A stretch of DNA of 39,028 nucleotides from Intoshia linei (Eukaryota > Orthonectida > Rhopaluridae), in the NCBI GenBank assembly GCA_001642005.1, contig LWCA01000218.1, forward strand, positions 1-39,028, read 5' to 3'. The translations under genes were made by a program, and so were the position numbers. This document shows positions 22,970 through 34,663 of this stretch, one piece after another; position 1 is the first letter of the stretch; each line of letters starts with the position of its first letter. The notes beneath the pieces were generated by a model. It worked only from the letters and a program-made list of their open reading frames with translations. It searched no databases and had not been told where the DNA came from.

Positions 22970-24547
22970 TTTGTAAATGAATAAACATTTTTAAAGTTTT
23001 CATTGTAATATAACCATCATACGTTCTTTTTTTTTAGGAGTGATTTTTAACCTGTGGATATTTACTAGTGTTTAAGATCGAATTTTTTTTATTTCAGAAA
23101 TAATCTGGTTGTCTTATCATAACCCAGTGATCTGAAACATTTGAATACATTAAGAAGAAAACATTTAATGATATATAGAATAACAAACGAAGTACGATGA
23201 CGTTTTGATGTTTTTATAAGGCGAGCTGAAGAGACGATAAACGCCATCGAGTATTGAATCGGAATTTATATTTTCCAAATTATCAAACTTTCTATGCCCA
23301 AAAAGGATCAAATTAGACTTTTTAGTGTTTAACGCATTTTTATTTGTAGGTCCGGTTTTAATTTTTTGAACCGGTTTGCCGTCTTCGTGTTTTTGGAAGC
23401 ACTAGTATTTACCCACGAGTGGGTAATTTGATATTTTTCATGGGTTGTTCATTTTTTCGTTGTAGGCACAATAACGTATAAAATATAATTTTTCCCACTG
23501 AGTCTTTCAGGCAAAACCTAATTTCTCCTTTTATTTTACTATTTTCTAAAATTAGTTTTTTTAAATTGCTTATTCTAAAAACCTGACCATCCAATATCCA
23601 GTTAAAAAGAATTATGGGTAATATAAAAAATTCTATAGTATGGGTGATGTAGTAAAAAAGCTTGGGAAACACTGATCTATAGCGATATTCATTTCAGCGA
23701 TGTATTGTTAGAGCGACAAAATCATCGATTTAAATAATTTATCATTGATTTTTTGACTAAATTTTTGTGGGTTTTTTTATGTTGAAAAATTTTATTTACC
23801 CTATTTTTTAAAGATTTGAAGATAATTTTTCGAGCAAAATTTAAGTAGGGTTATTAATTATTTTTCACTCAATTTTTAAAGATCCCATAAAATATTCACT
23901 TCAAAATATTATAGAAATATTCCCTTAAAAACTATACCAAATCTTGTAACCAAAAGTATCTTCAAAACCTTAAAAATTGAGTCATAAAAATTTTTTAAAC
24001 AAAGAAACCCACAAAAATTTTTGCCAAAAAATTAAAAATTGATAAATTATTAAAATCGATGATTAAGTCACTCAACTGAATGTTCACCACCTATCATAAA
24101 TATACACAATAAGCTCTTATAAAATTATTTCATTTGGTTTCATTTTAAGATTACTAACATTGAGGATTTATAGAAGAATTTCTTAAACCATCTGAATCAG
24201 TACATGAGTGAATTACGATAAAAAAATATTTAAATTTTTATCAAATTATATGGCAGTTTTAAATGAGTCACGAGCTTGATAAACTTGTAGTGTAATATAT
24301 TCTAGACTCTAGACTTAGTACAAATATGCATAACTTAATCTTTAAGTCTTAAAGGTTTGTTATTTTTAATTATAATGAAATTTTTAATTAATTATAGCCC
24401 AATTAACAGTGAGCCATCCAAAATGTGGCTATACGAAATAAAACTACATAAGTTGTAACTTACTTTCTTAAAACTACTGTAGTAAAACATAAAATGCATA
24501 GTCAATTTGAATATAGCATTTATTGATACAAACAAATTATCGTTCAA
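22970..24547. other. Gene-free stretch between RPS7 and RPL35
   Basis: About 1.6 kb with no supported gene. A hAT-like right end (TTGGGAAACACTG near 23665-23676) suggests an old insertion, but no left end was recognised. A pair of related AT-rich blocks around 23730-23800 and 23990-24060 (CATCGATTTAAATAATTTATC against GATAAATTATTAAAATCGATG) form an inverted repeat of about 300 bp span. The 87-aa minus-strand ORF at 23409-23672 lies in this repeat-like DNA. Confidence 0.6.
23717..24062. repeat. Long imperfect inverted repeat (possible hairpin or MITE)
   Basis: The left arm holds AATCATCGATTTAAATAATT, followed by TTTTTGGCTA-like T-rich tracts and TTTGTGGGTTTTTTTATGTT. The right arm holds AACAAAGAAACCCACAAAAA and, further right, GATAAATTATTAAAATCGATG in the opposite sense. 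The matching order in reverse complement implies one palindromic structure. Arm limits are approximate. Confidence 0.5.
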
Positions 24548-25069
24548 ATGGTGCGTTTTTATGAAATTAACATGTCATATTCATTTAGGGAGCTTTCAAA
24601 GTTAAAGATTTAAGAAAAAAGAACAAGGTTGATCTATTAAAGCAGTTGAATACTCTAAAAATTGTAAAATTTGACTTGTTAAAAAAATTTTCAAATTTTG
24701 ATAAAAATCTAATTCTAAAACATAGGAATTGAGCGAATTAATAATGCAAAAAACTTCAAGCTCTTCAGCCAATAAATTATCTTTGATGTAATTTTATAAA
24801 TTTAACATTTCAATCTAAAATTTATCCAAACGTTTAGAAGCGTTTTGAGAAAAAGAGTTGCAAAGGTTTCTACCGTAATTCATCAAACTCAAAAGGTTAA
24901 TGCTGTTAAATTTTATGAATCGAAAAAATTCAAACCGTTGGATATTAGACCTAAATTGACTAGAGCTAAACGAAGAGAACTGACCAAAAAACAAAAAAAT
25001 GCAAAGACCTCAAAGGAATTGGCTAAACTTCGAAAATTCCCCAAAAGGGTGTATGTTTTAAAAGAATAA
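24548..25069 (+). CDS. RPL35: 60S ribosomal protein uL29 (RPL35)
   Basis: Four exons: 24548-24550, 24589-24663, 24726-24787 and 24838-25069, giving 123 aa, the same length as human RPL35. The first coding exon is only the ATG (ATG|GTGCGT), a layout seen in other ribosomal protein genes. Family matches: KVKDLRKKNKVDLLKQL, LSELIMQKTSSSSANKLS, VIHQTQKVNAVKFYESKKFK, PLDIRPKLTRAKRRELTKK. uL29 lies at the exit of the large-subunit peptide tunnel and takes part in docking nascent-chain factors. Introns are 38, 62 and 50 nt. The polyadenylation signal AATAAA is at 25126-25131. Confidence 0.95.
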
Positions 25070-25956
25070 ACTGTAATGTACGACGTTCTTATGTTATATA
25101 ATATTCATCATTATTACTACGTTTCAATAAAACCCAGTTGGGTTTTGTCTTTTTAGTTGAATTTTTCCAATTTATAGTTAAAAAATGTCTAGATCGATAG
25201 TTTCAAGTCTTATTAGAATTCTGCAACAAAATTCCAAGTTCTGGGTGAGATCTAAAAGATCTGGTCTCGCATTAAAGTTCATAATGGCTGTTATTCACAA
25301 AACTGGACCATGTTAATAAAATCTAGTTCATACCATCAAATCCGAACCCTCCAATAAAAAAAATACGATCTACCAGGTTCTAGGCCACCCGAAAACGATG
25401 AATAATATCATAACTGCCTCCAAAGCTCTTTGACACAAAATAGTTATGATATTTAAAAATATAATTTTACAAAGTCAATCAAAAATGAGAATCTTAAATA
25501 AATAAATTAAAATTAATAAACATTAGATCACACGTTTCTAACTGTCTTTGTTAATTAAGTGTGGATATAAAGTGGTATATCCAATTAATTAAAACCATTC
25601 AAGCGTGAATTTAAAATAACAGTAACCAATTGAATAACAAAAGATTTGTCCAGTCTCATTTACATCTCATGAAATTATTGACAAATTTATCAATAACAAT
25701 ATAAATAAAGTTGATGGCGCCAAAAATGGCAAACGAGTTACTGGAATCGACAAATTATTTGTATAGCAACATTAGAATTTCTTGATTCATAATAGCATTT
25801 AGAAAATAAGATTCTTACATCGGTAATTTGAATATAAATATAATTGTGCACGCGTATTGTAGACTTTTATTTTAATTACTCTTTAAAAATTTTAGCAACA
25901 TCAACAACATCCACAAATAAAGTTTATGGCGTCAAAACTCCGATAAATTTAGCATT
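25070..25956. other. Intergenic stretch between RPL35 and Dishevelled
   Basis: About 0.9 kb without a supported gene. A fragment related to the 20001 MITE lies around 25434-25475 (CACAAAATAGTTATGATATTTAAAAATATAATTTT). A second similarity pair, AAAGTTGATGGCGCCAAAAATGGC at about 25708 and AAAGTTTATGGCGTCAAAACTCC at about 25920, hints at a local duplication upstream of the Dishevelled start. Confidence 0.55.
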
Positions 25957-28900
25957 ATGAATATGGTAAGAATTGTAAATGGTGGATTAATTGTAAATTG
26001 TAGAACAAATCTTTTACTAAACTATTGTATCATTTTCCCGGAGAGGATACTCCATATTTAAAAAAAATTTATATCAATTGCGAGGAAATTACACTAAATG
26101 ATGTCATTGCATGCCTAGAATTAAAAACACCTCATTCCTATTATTTCAAAGCGCAAGATGAAGAAGAGTTATTATTTTATTTTTTAAAAATAATTTACGT
26201 GGTTATGTCAAACTTGTTACACATTACCTGCTTGTACAACCTAACATTTTTTAATACAAGATAAAAAATTATATGGATATTATTCCATAGCCTGTATTCT
26301 GACAACTATTGAATACATTAATTGTACTTGAGTGTTATTTTTTTTTTTTTAGACCCTTAGGTAATACACTCGTTTGAATCATTCGATTGTTTTGATATTT
26401 ATGTGGGATTAATTCATTTATAATTTCAATGAAATTGTGCTTAAGTAATTATTAGATTTGTTAAAGAAGAAATTTGTGATAAAAATGCCATTGTACCAAA
26501 TATTAATGGGCGAATAATTTGCTATGTAATAGAAAAAGATGAACAAAAACTTAAATTAAGTATATCAAAAAACAATTGTATACCATCTCCAATTAAATAT
26601 GAAGATGATACGATTATAGGTGATTTTATTAAGCATTATATTTACGTTTTACTATAAAAATCAACAAGTAATTGGGTTTAAAATAAATTACAATGTATAT
26701 TGAAAATTCAGTTTTTAATACTTTTTAGTGCACTGATTCTTAATACATTTTACACGTCCAGTATGAGGTTATAAGATCATTTATATTATACTTCTATTGG
26801 TGGGTGAGTGTCATTAGTAAAGAAAAATGGATAGTTTAGGCTAGTAAATGTAAACTACATTAGTAGATTTAAAAGCATAAAAACAGCATTTGTGCTTTTT
26901 ATAAGTAAATATATCAAATGTGGAGTTGGGTGTTGCACTAAAATCAAAGTTTTAGAATATTATTAGTTTTATTTTTCTTCATATTGAAATCTTATTTTAT
27001 TGACCTAAGCTTAAAGCGGTAATCCTAATTTTTTCATTTAAATGAATTTTGTAATAGGGTCGAAAATTATTTTACCCAAAAAAAATCTAATTCTACCATA
27101 GCTTTGCATGGGACAGAAGTACTAATACGAAATGGTGTAGAATGTACAATGTATAGGGAATTTGAAGAAATTTTTTAATGTGACCCACCCCTATTTTAAA
27201 GTGTGTAAAAATGTTTTAATTTATATGTTAATATATTTTGTATGTATTTTAAATTTTTTAGCACGAGCAAATTCTACCTATAAAAATGAATATTATAATC
27301 AGAATTAGTAATTTTAATTTAACTTTAACCGTTATATATTACGTTATACTTAAATTTAGCCCAAATAGCGAAGGATCATCCGTATATTCTCAAAATATGA
27401 CATATAATTCTCAAAATGGACGTTATTATGGCAATAATCGAACCAATACTTCCGTATATATTATTTTTAGGATACTTTCTGAAACTAGACATGTCTAGTA
27501 GACATTTATTTATTTTAAATTTTACAATTTTCAAAGATTCTCTCGGTTACATCAAAGGTGGCATTTTTTTGTTAGTTTGTTGTTTCGTGGGGGCCGAGTA
27601 GTGCTTGCAATTTCTCTTTTTGAAATTTAAGAATATTTAAATTTCTCACGAATTCTCGAGAGCAAGCACTAGGTTTCCTTTTGTTTCCAATTGAATCTAG
27701 TACTCGTTGTAATTTTCAGGTGGACTCTTCGATGCAAGCCTCAGAATGAAAACTAACCGTCAGTTGAAGTGTTTGTCTGAATAGTTGAATAATATTTTTT
27801 AACCGTTTAACCCCTTTATGAATAAAACTGTTTTTAAGACTGAGAAAATTTGTGTATCGATTGTACGATTACTTTAGGTGTTCTTGCAGTCGCAAATGTA
27901 AATGTCAGGCTAAACGTTAAATATTTTATTCAGGTTCCAAAACGTTTTGATTACTTAAATATCACTACATTAATCTTTAACTATCTTAGTTCAATATTCA
28001 ATTTTTATATTTTTTTGGACCCGTACTTTAAATTATATAGTATGTACATGTTAATTAATTGAGAAACGTTCATACCTGGAAGTGAAATACATATATAAAT
28101 AATTAACATTTTAGATGTCATCAAGATCTATGATTACTGATTCAAATTGTTCATTAAATGTGATTAGAGTGGTTTTGGATATGGACAAGTATTCGTTTTT
28201 GGGAATAAGTATAGTTGGTCAAAGCAATGACCATAAAGATGGAGGAATCTACGTAGGGTCAATAATGAAAGGTGGTGCAGTAGCTTTAGATGGCCGTATT
28301 GACCCAGGTGACATGATATTAGATGTAAATAATATTGATTTGGAAAACATGTCTAATGAACAGGCCGTTGATTGTGTGCGATCAGCTGCAAAAAAAGGAG
28401 GGTAATTATATTATTACGAGCTTTATAACAATTTTACTGTATACAGGTTAATTCATTAACGTGGGATTCTTTTGGAAAAACAATGTTGTTAACTGAATTT
28501 TTTATAAATTATGTATACATAGTAGTCCCCCATTGGGGTCCAAAATTATATGCCTGGCTCCTTGAGATTCAAATAAAATATAGAAAAATTTTGATCAACT
28601 TTTGTTTATTTTTATAGGAGAGTTCTTAATGTTTATTACAGAATTTGTAGATGTTGATTATCTCAAAGTCTATATCTTAAATTACTTAATCAAAATGAAA
28701 TTTTACCAACCCTCAAATAGGAAATCCTCTTTTTCAAACATTTTTTTGAAAAACTCGATTTTACCAAATCTTATAAGAAAAACCTTTGAGAAACTTCCTA
28801 ATCTAAAACACAACATGGTTAAATTTTATCAACTCTCAATAAAAAAATCATTTTTTTATAATATTTTTTTTAAAAACACGATTTTACTAAATCCTACGAC

Positions 28901-31436
28901 AAAAAACCTTTAATTTTTTCATCAATGTTTTATATTTCATGTTTCCCTTGGGGTCAAAAAAAATAAATATTATAAAATGGTTGTCTCTACACTATTTGAA
29001 TTGGGAACAACTGCTTAAATTTTAATTTAAAACAATGAAAATATTTTTATTTTCATTCCATTTAACGTATATCTTCGGGCCATTTTATTGTATACAATTA
29101 ATCATCATTAATTAAGAAGAAAATAAAATGTTTTATGTATCTAAAACATTTGATTTGAACCGAAAAAGCTTTAGTAATTATGATGCTAGTCATTATTTAA
29201 CTCAAAGCTAACATTTAACTTAGTCAAAATTTAACTGAATTTTTGTACTTCAGAATTAGTTAATCAGTCAACGAGGAATTCCGTTAAGTAGGAAGTAGGA
29301 ATGAGCCTGTAATATATTTACGGAGATTAAATCATTTTCCATTATTTTAGAAAAATTACTCTCACTGTTGTAAAGTGCTGGAACACTAATGATGTTGAAT
29401 CTTTAAATGGCACCTTACAAGATTACAATCAACCACCAGTTCAAAACGTTACAAATGGTCTTGATCCAACATCATGGGTAGCAAAAACTACTGCAATGAA
29501 AAGACCTTACGACGACACCAGGTCTCAAATTTCATGTTCAACTTTGTCTAGTTGTATGGATGTAAATTGTAATTTTTATGTTAAAAATAATGGTGATTTA
29601 ATTGTTCACCGTAGCAGTATTTCCCAACCACTTTTGTATCATTGTTCATTATATTATTACATTAATATTTTTAATTTTAAGAATAAATATGCGTGTAAAA
29701 AGTTTGATTATTTTAATTTATTAAAATTGATGATCTTGGATTATTAATTGATTTTTTGAAATTTTGTCTTTATGCACTGCGCAGTAGTGGACAAATTGGC
29801 TCAAATAGGGAAATACTGAAATGTAGTGTATTTGTGTTTACATTTTAAAATTTAAATAGACGATAACAACACTATGATGAATAGACTTAATTTAACTATA
29901 AACAGCGACATGTCTACTATTATTCAAAAAATGTCCCAACCAAATTCTGGATTAGAAATATGCGATCGAACTTGGTTGAAACTAAAGATTAATAATTCGT
30001 TCATTGGGTCTGATTTGGTTAATTGGCTTCACAGAAATATTGATGGGTTTGCTGATCGCCGAGATGCCAAAAAATATGCTGCTAATTTATTGAAACATGG
30101 TTATATTCAACATACTGCTAATAAAGGCAGTTTTTCTGAACAATGCTATTATACTATTTCTGATTTACACAGTGGTGGTAAATTTTATATTATATATCGC
30201 AAAATTAATAATGTACATTAATTTATGGGATTAACTAACATATGATTGGCCACGATTCCCTCTGTAAAACACATGATAAAGTTAGAGAACCCCTGTGAAA
30301 AGTATAGATCTCGGGCTCACTGATAAATTTAAAATTTATTGTATTTTCTGTATCTAATACAGTGGTTTTCAACCTTATTGTGTTTGCGATCCCCCTTATA
30401 AACATAAAAAATTTTCTATATACTCCAAACATCTTATCAATTCACATAAATGAAAATATTAAAAAAGCATATTCAGTTTTATTTATATTTTATACTGTGT
30501 TGAAATTCTTACCACCCCCTAACGGTCGTGACCCCCGGTTGAAAACCACTGATCTAATAGGTTAATAACTGTATTTATAAAGGGGACATGTACTAAAAAG
30601 GTTTAGAATCTTATTTCTTTTAAAAAGTGAATATGACTGAATTTAAAATTTAGACACATCTACCATTACAATGGACAACTACGATCAAGAATCTGTGTTA
30701 AATGTATCACCTCCTTCTCTAAATAAGCACATGTTATCATGGCGAAACACGAACATACCTGACTGCGCATCTAGTAAATGTAATGACAGTTCGAGTCATT
30801 ATAAAAGTGAAAAATACGATCCTTTATATGGTCGAAAACTGTCTTCTTTTAATAGTAACTCAAATTTCTCCCAAAATTCTTATAAAAACTACCACAATAT
30901 TGTATGTAATGCTAACCAAAATTTTGATAAAATGAGTTATAAAGGTATGTCATTATATAATGTAGTCAATAGTGGTCCCGCGATTTGGGGACATGTCGCT
31001 ATTTTATTGTTAAAGTTTTTTTATACATCTAACTAAAATTGTCAAAATAATAATTTAAAAAATGTCCCTGAGCCGGTTATTGGAATATTGTTGTATTATT
31101 TAAATATATTTTCCACATTTAGACGAAAAAATTGAGTATATAAATAATTCAGTGAATAAATTGACTATGAATAAAACTCTAAGTTTTCGAAATGATCCAA
31201 ATCGTTATTATCCGGGATTTGTTAAAAAGGATAGCAATTCTGGTATAATAAACGAATCAAATGGTGACAAACCCACTTATGAAACACCTGCTACTACATT
31301 AACTCGATTGCGACCTGATGATAATTATGTCACATCTTTTAAACTAGCAATGGGTAACTCGTTTTATTTTTAAAATTTTATTAATTTATCAATTTTAGAT
31401 CATAATCCAAATGACACACTCATTGGGGAAAAGTAG
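25957..31436 (+). CDS. dsh: Dishevelled (Wnt/planar polarity scaffold; DIX, PDZ, DEP)
   Basis: Eleven exons: 25957-25965, 26004-26167, 26456-26619, 27262-27307, 27360-27453, 28115-28401, 29351-29592, 29860-30177, 30654-30944, 31123-31353 and 31399-31436, phases consistent, 627 aa. DIX (about 10-90): [39 protein letters not shown] (about 170-265): [48 protein letters not shown], then [12 protein letters not shown] (about 350-440): [40 protein letters not shown]. The tail SFKLAM is the counterpart of the conserved Dishevelled C-terminus. Dishevelled relays Frizzled signals, polymerising through DIX and binding Frizzled through DEP. DIX interface residues around YYFK and FVKEE are kept. Linkers are short, Asn/Ser/Tyr-rich and poorly conserved, so exons 4-5, the exon 7 donor and the last exon are less certain. 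Two hAT MITEs sit in introns. Confidence 0.93.
28520..29013 (-). mobile_element. hAT MITE family A, minus copy, in a Dishevelled intron
   Basis: Its reverse complement runs collinear with 35289-35839: ends like CAG(T/C)(G/T)GTTC..., TTTGAATTGGGAAC / GATTCAAATAGTGTA, an internal ATTGGGGTC block and repeated TTTGGTAAAATCG-type units. ORF 28602-28913 lies wholly inside and is not a gene. Flanking duplication is not recognisable, so this copy is older or has decayed ends. Confidence 0.7.
30360..30551. mobile_element. hAT MITE (192 bp) with perfect 8-bp target duplication
   Basis: Starts CAGTGGTTTTCAACC and ends GGTTGAAAACCACTG, a perfect 15-bp terminal inverted repeat. The flanks are identical 8-bp duplications ATCTAATA (30352-30359 and 30552-30559). 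It lies in the Dishevelled intron 30178-30653. Its perfect ends suggest recent insertion. Confidence 0.93.
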
Positions 31437-31784
31437 AGAACCTTAGCTTATTGTAAAAATTTACATGTAACCCCTATTTATATTGATGTTTGTAACTTAT
31501 TAAAATTTATGTGTAATCTTTCTTATTATACATTGTATTGTATTGTCATCCATCTCCTTTTTTGTGAATCTATTACTTTAAATATATCGGTAAATAGATT
31601 CAAGGTTTTTGGGACTTATTCACATTTCAGTTTGTGATTCAGACTTCCGCGGTCATCGGAAAATTTAACTCTATTTATTTGCATTTTTTATATTAATTAT
31701 GAACGAAAAATGTTTTAGAACTTCCGGATATATACTGTCAGCAGAACCATGCATATGTATGAATATATCATCGTCCTACGAATA

Positions 31785-32001
31785 GTGCCGAACCTACAAT
31801 ACTTAAATCCCTCTTCGGAGGCCTCGAACAAATTTTTTTTAAAATCGGAATCATTTTTCCAAATTGAACATTGAATAGCATGCTTATTTTTTGTTAAATT
31901 TCAAGTCAATAGCTTTAAAGAGGCGACTATTGGTTGTATGGTTTTACGCAAAGTATGAAAAAAAATTTTTAGAGTCTATTTTTATTTTTTAGGCGGCTCT
32001 G
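31785..32001. mobile_element. MITE with GCCGAACC terminal repeats, copy 2
   Basis: A 217-bp element from GTGCCGAACCTAC to GGCGGCTCTGC, imperfect inverted termini related to the 20001 copy. Identical 10-bp flanks CCTACGAATA at 31775-31784 and 32002-32011 form a target duplication. A duplication of this length and no coding capacity suggest a Mutator-like family. Confidence 0.75.
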
Positions 32002-32143
32002 CCTACGAATACAACTTGAATAAATTTTAGTTTGTATGTGTCACCTCTCAATAAACATAATTCACTCTTTCCATTAAAAATTTACAACAAATTTTTTCGA
32101 ATTAATTGTAGTTAGAAAAGGTTAAAGTGAGTGATACCCATCA

Positions 32144-32200
32144 GTGGTTCTTAATCGGGGTGGTTGCAACCAAGGGGTGCATAATCAATTTTTGGGTGCA
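32144..32200 (+). mobile_element. hAT-like element end (single terminus)
   Basis: CAGTGGTTCTTAATCGGGGTGGTTGCAACC is a typical hAT terminus. No matching right end was found before the Orai gene, so the extent is arbitrary. Confidence 0.45.
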
Positions 32201-32369
32201 CAGAGCTATTTTCAGTTTTTTTAATTACGTTAATAAAATAATTAGTTAAAAATTAATTATTAATTTTTTTCTAAATGAGTGAAATTACATAATTGATATT
32301 CATGTATCCGAATTTGATGTATATCTGAATGAAATGAAATTCTATTTCAGTTGACTAGGTAATGGAGTG

Positions 32370-33057
32370 ATGAATCAAAAGGAAAACAAATTTATAATTC
32401 TATCAAAGGAAAGGCTAAAAATGTCGGGCAAAACCAGCGCTTTAATGTCGGGATTTGCAATGGTATAATGTATTACTATAATATTATGTAAATAGAGACA
32501 TTTATTTTTTGTTAAATTAGATTGCCTTAGTTGAATTAAATATTCCAAAAGACGTTTCCCCTAAATTAGTATTTTTATACGCCGTAACAATTACATTGCT
32601 GATTTCAGTCAACATTTTATCTCACGTTTTCAGTATTTGCATTTTACCGCACGTTCTATCCGATAATTCAAATAGTAAACATTGTGTTACAAGGAGATTT
32701 CACATTTTAATTGAAATTTCATGGATTTTATCGGCAATTGTTGGATTTTTACTATTTATTTTTCACATCATCTTGCTTATCTGGATTAGATTTTACCCCT
32801 CTAATTTTAGTGCAACAATAGGTTTAATTATTTCATTTGGTTTAAAAGTATATACTAATTGTATTGTAGTATGCACAATTATCATGTTCCTGGTCAATAT
32901 TTTGATCATATCTTTTGCAATCATTTTTTAGTAATAACAAATTTGAACAATTTATACCCCTTTTTTTAGTAAAAAACTGGCAATTTCCCGTCAACAACAT
33001 AACTTTGAAACCCTACAACAGTTGGAAACCATTGAATCTATTTTACAAGAAAAATAG
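32370..33057 (+). CDS. Orai: Orai calcium release-activated calcium channel subunit
   Basis: Exons 32370-32462, 32521-32930 and 32970-33057 give a compact 196-aa protein with four membrane helices. The seeming stop (TAG 32929-32931) is split by a GTAATA donor; the join restores IIFYKKLAISRQ, matching the cytosolic end of helix 4. TM1 is nearly identical to other Orai proteins: KTSALMSGFAM then ALVEL, with the selectivity-filter Glu at residue 36 (human E106). Orai forms the plasma-membrane Ca2+ pore opened by STIM when ER stores empty. Differences: Lys21 at human R91, His113 at human E190 (TM3), Leu155 at human P245 (TM4), few acidic residues in the first loop and a short TM3-TM4 loop. The C-terminal helix (FETLQQLETIESIL) fits the STIM-binding coiled coil. 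AATAAA is at 33075-33080. Confidence 0.93.
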
Positions 33058-33129
33058 TGTATTGTTACATGTAAAATAAAAGTTTTAATTGTTATTATTA
33101 TTATTCTTTGGCAACTTGAAACAACAAGA

Positions 33130-34103
33130 ATGAGCGAATCCGATTCCAAATGTCAGCAGGATGATTTGGCAATTTTAAAATCTCAATCAACAGATTGTAC
33201 AGATCAGTCCATTGAATGCATTGTTCATGAATGCTACAATTCATACATACAAAAAGGAGTCGATCCAGAGTTGGTCTCCAATTTAGCTAAATCCAAAATT
33301 TATGACTCTGGAAGTTGTATTAGTTCATATGTGGAAAAACTTGAAACGGTAAACTAAATTCAATAATTATTTTAAATGTACAAATGTATACAGTAGTTCC
33401 TCTGTAAAATGATCACTGAGTAGTGGCCACCCACTGTATACAATTTGAGTTAAATTTTATTTCAAAGATAAAAATATGTAATATATAATTTAAAAAAAAA
33501 ATTCTGCACGCCAAAAAATTATAAAAGTTTTAGTAATTATGAAAATAGATTCACATCTAGAATTTATTGTATTTAACTTTAGGTGATGGATACTTATATA
33601 AATTTAAAAGATGAACTATCTTCAATTGAGCAACAACTGATTAGGGAGGTGTACCATGATTGCAATGATCCGTACTCGGGGCTAACGAGGGGTATTTTTA
33701 TTTCACATTTACTAAATAGGTACATAAAAGGTTTCATGACTAAATAAATAAGTATGAAGAATCCACACAAAAAATGACTAAAACAGTGTCTGCAGGGCTT
33801 TTAATGCGTTTTTCATTTCACTGAATTTTATTTATTTTTTGGTAAAAAATAAAAAGCGAAACAAAATTCCCTAATGAAATTGAAACTCTCAATTTAGATA
33901 CATGCATTGTGTATGCCACTAAAAATTTCGCTTAGAAGTTAATACATCTTAGTATTTATTTAGAATCTACAAGTTCATCGTTAGTTTTAAACACGTATAA
34001 AGAACAATTGTTGAATGTCAATGAAATTATTGTTTCTAAATATTTTTTAAATTGTAATTTTATTATATCTGTTAATTTTTTAAAGGTAAACTCTATAAAT
34101 TAA
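33130..34103 (+). CDS. Small protein of unknown function, helical
   Basis: Exon 1 (33130-33348) opens at ATG 33130 and encodes 73 residues (MSESDSKC...); exon 2 begins at 33583 (VMDTYINLKDELSSIEQQL), predicted helical or coiled coil. From there two models fit: a donor at 33692 (phase 1) joined to 33964, ending at TAA 34101 (155 aa), or read-through to TAA 33745-33747 (128 aa). I do not recognise the family. It has no signal peptide, and in the first model a hydrophobic tail. Its ATG is only 72 bp after the Orai stop and 49 bp after the Orai polyadenylation signal. Confidence 0.5.
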
Positions 34104-34663
34104 ATTTTTAGCAAATTGCTCTAATCAAAATGAACAGGTATTATTAATGAAATAATTATATAATATTGAATTATAAATAAAGATCAAATTAAAAAAATTT
34201 TTTTGAATGTTTCATGGTTTATTTATTAAATTTTATATTTCATTAACATCAGAATCTTAAGTACATAGCTCATAAGTATATTTAATTAGAAACGATTAAA
34301 CTTAAATCATTAAAGGGTTGAATAAAGAATCTGCAAACATTTAGCCAACGGTTTAAAAATAGGTTCATCTCAAATTGCTGCATTTTTGTCATATCGTTTA
34401 AAGTTTAAACCAAATTTAACAATCAAGTTTTTAGAATAAAAAATTAAACCCTTAAGGCGTAAAATAATGTTTAAAATTCTGATTAAAAAAGTATTCTCAA
34501 TCCCCTTTCACGATTTTCTAATTATAATAAAATTCTCTTAATTCTCTTAAACATAATTGTACTTAATCCATTAAATTTAAATTTATAATAAAAGAAACCA
34601 CCTAAAATAAAACGAAAATCAAATAATTATTCAAAAAAGGACATTGAAATTATAAAAAAAACA
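34104..34663. other. Short intergenic stretch
   Basis: AT-rich DNA of about 560 bp in which I see no gene, repeat terminus or motif that stands out; it should contain the 3' end of the preceding gene and the promoter of the ASH-domain gene. Confidence 0.55.

Larger units (their letters stand above)
31437..32369. other. Intergenic stretch between Dishevelled and Orai
   Basis: About 0.9 kb without a supported gene; it contains a complete MITE (31785-32001) and an isolated hAT terminus at 32144. Confidence 0.65.

Noticed and set aside
23409-23672. 87-aa minus-strand membrane-like protein
   Set aside because: Sits beside a hAT-like terminus in repeat DNA, without family similarity or splice-consistent neighbours.
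28602-28913. 103-aa ORF in a Dishevelled intron
   Set aside because: Lies entirely inside the hAT MITE; the internal repetition comes from the element's tandem units.
30362-30565. 67-aa ORF (also minus ORF 30235-30432)
   Set aside because: Begins in the terminal repeat of the 192-bp MITE and ends in its target duplication.
32596-32931. 111-aa four-helix membrane protein ending at TAG 32929
   Set aside because: The TAG straddles a GT donor; splicing to 32970 restores the conserved Orai C-terminus, and TM1 lies in upstream exons.
33745-34140. Further small exons of the unknown gene, including a 26-nt intron near 34086
   Set aside because: Several alternative joins are open here and none is supported by homology; a 26-nt intron would be shorter than any other in the window.
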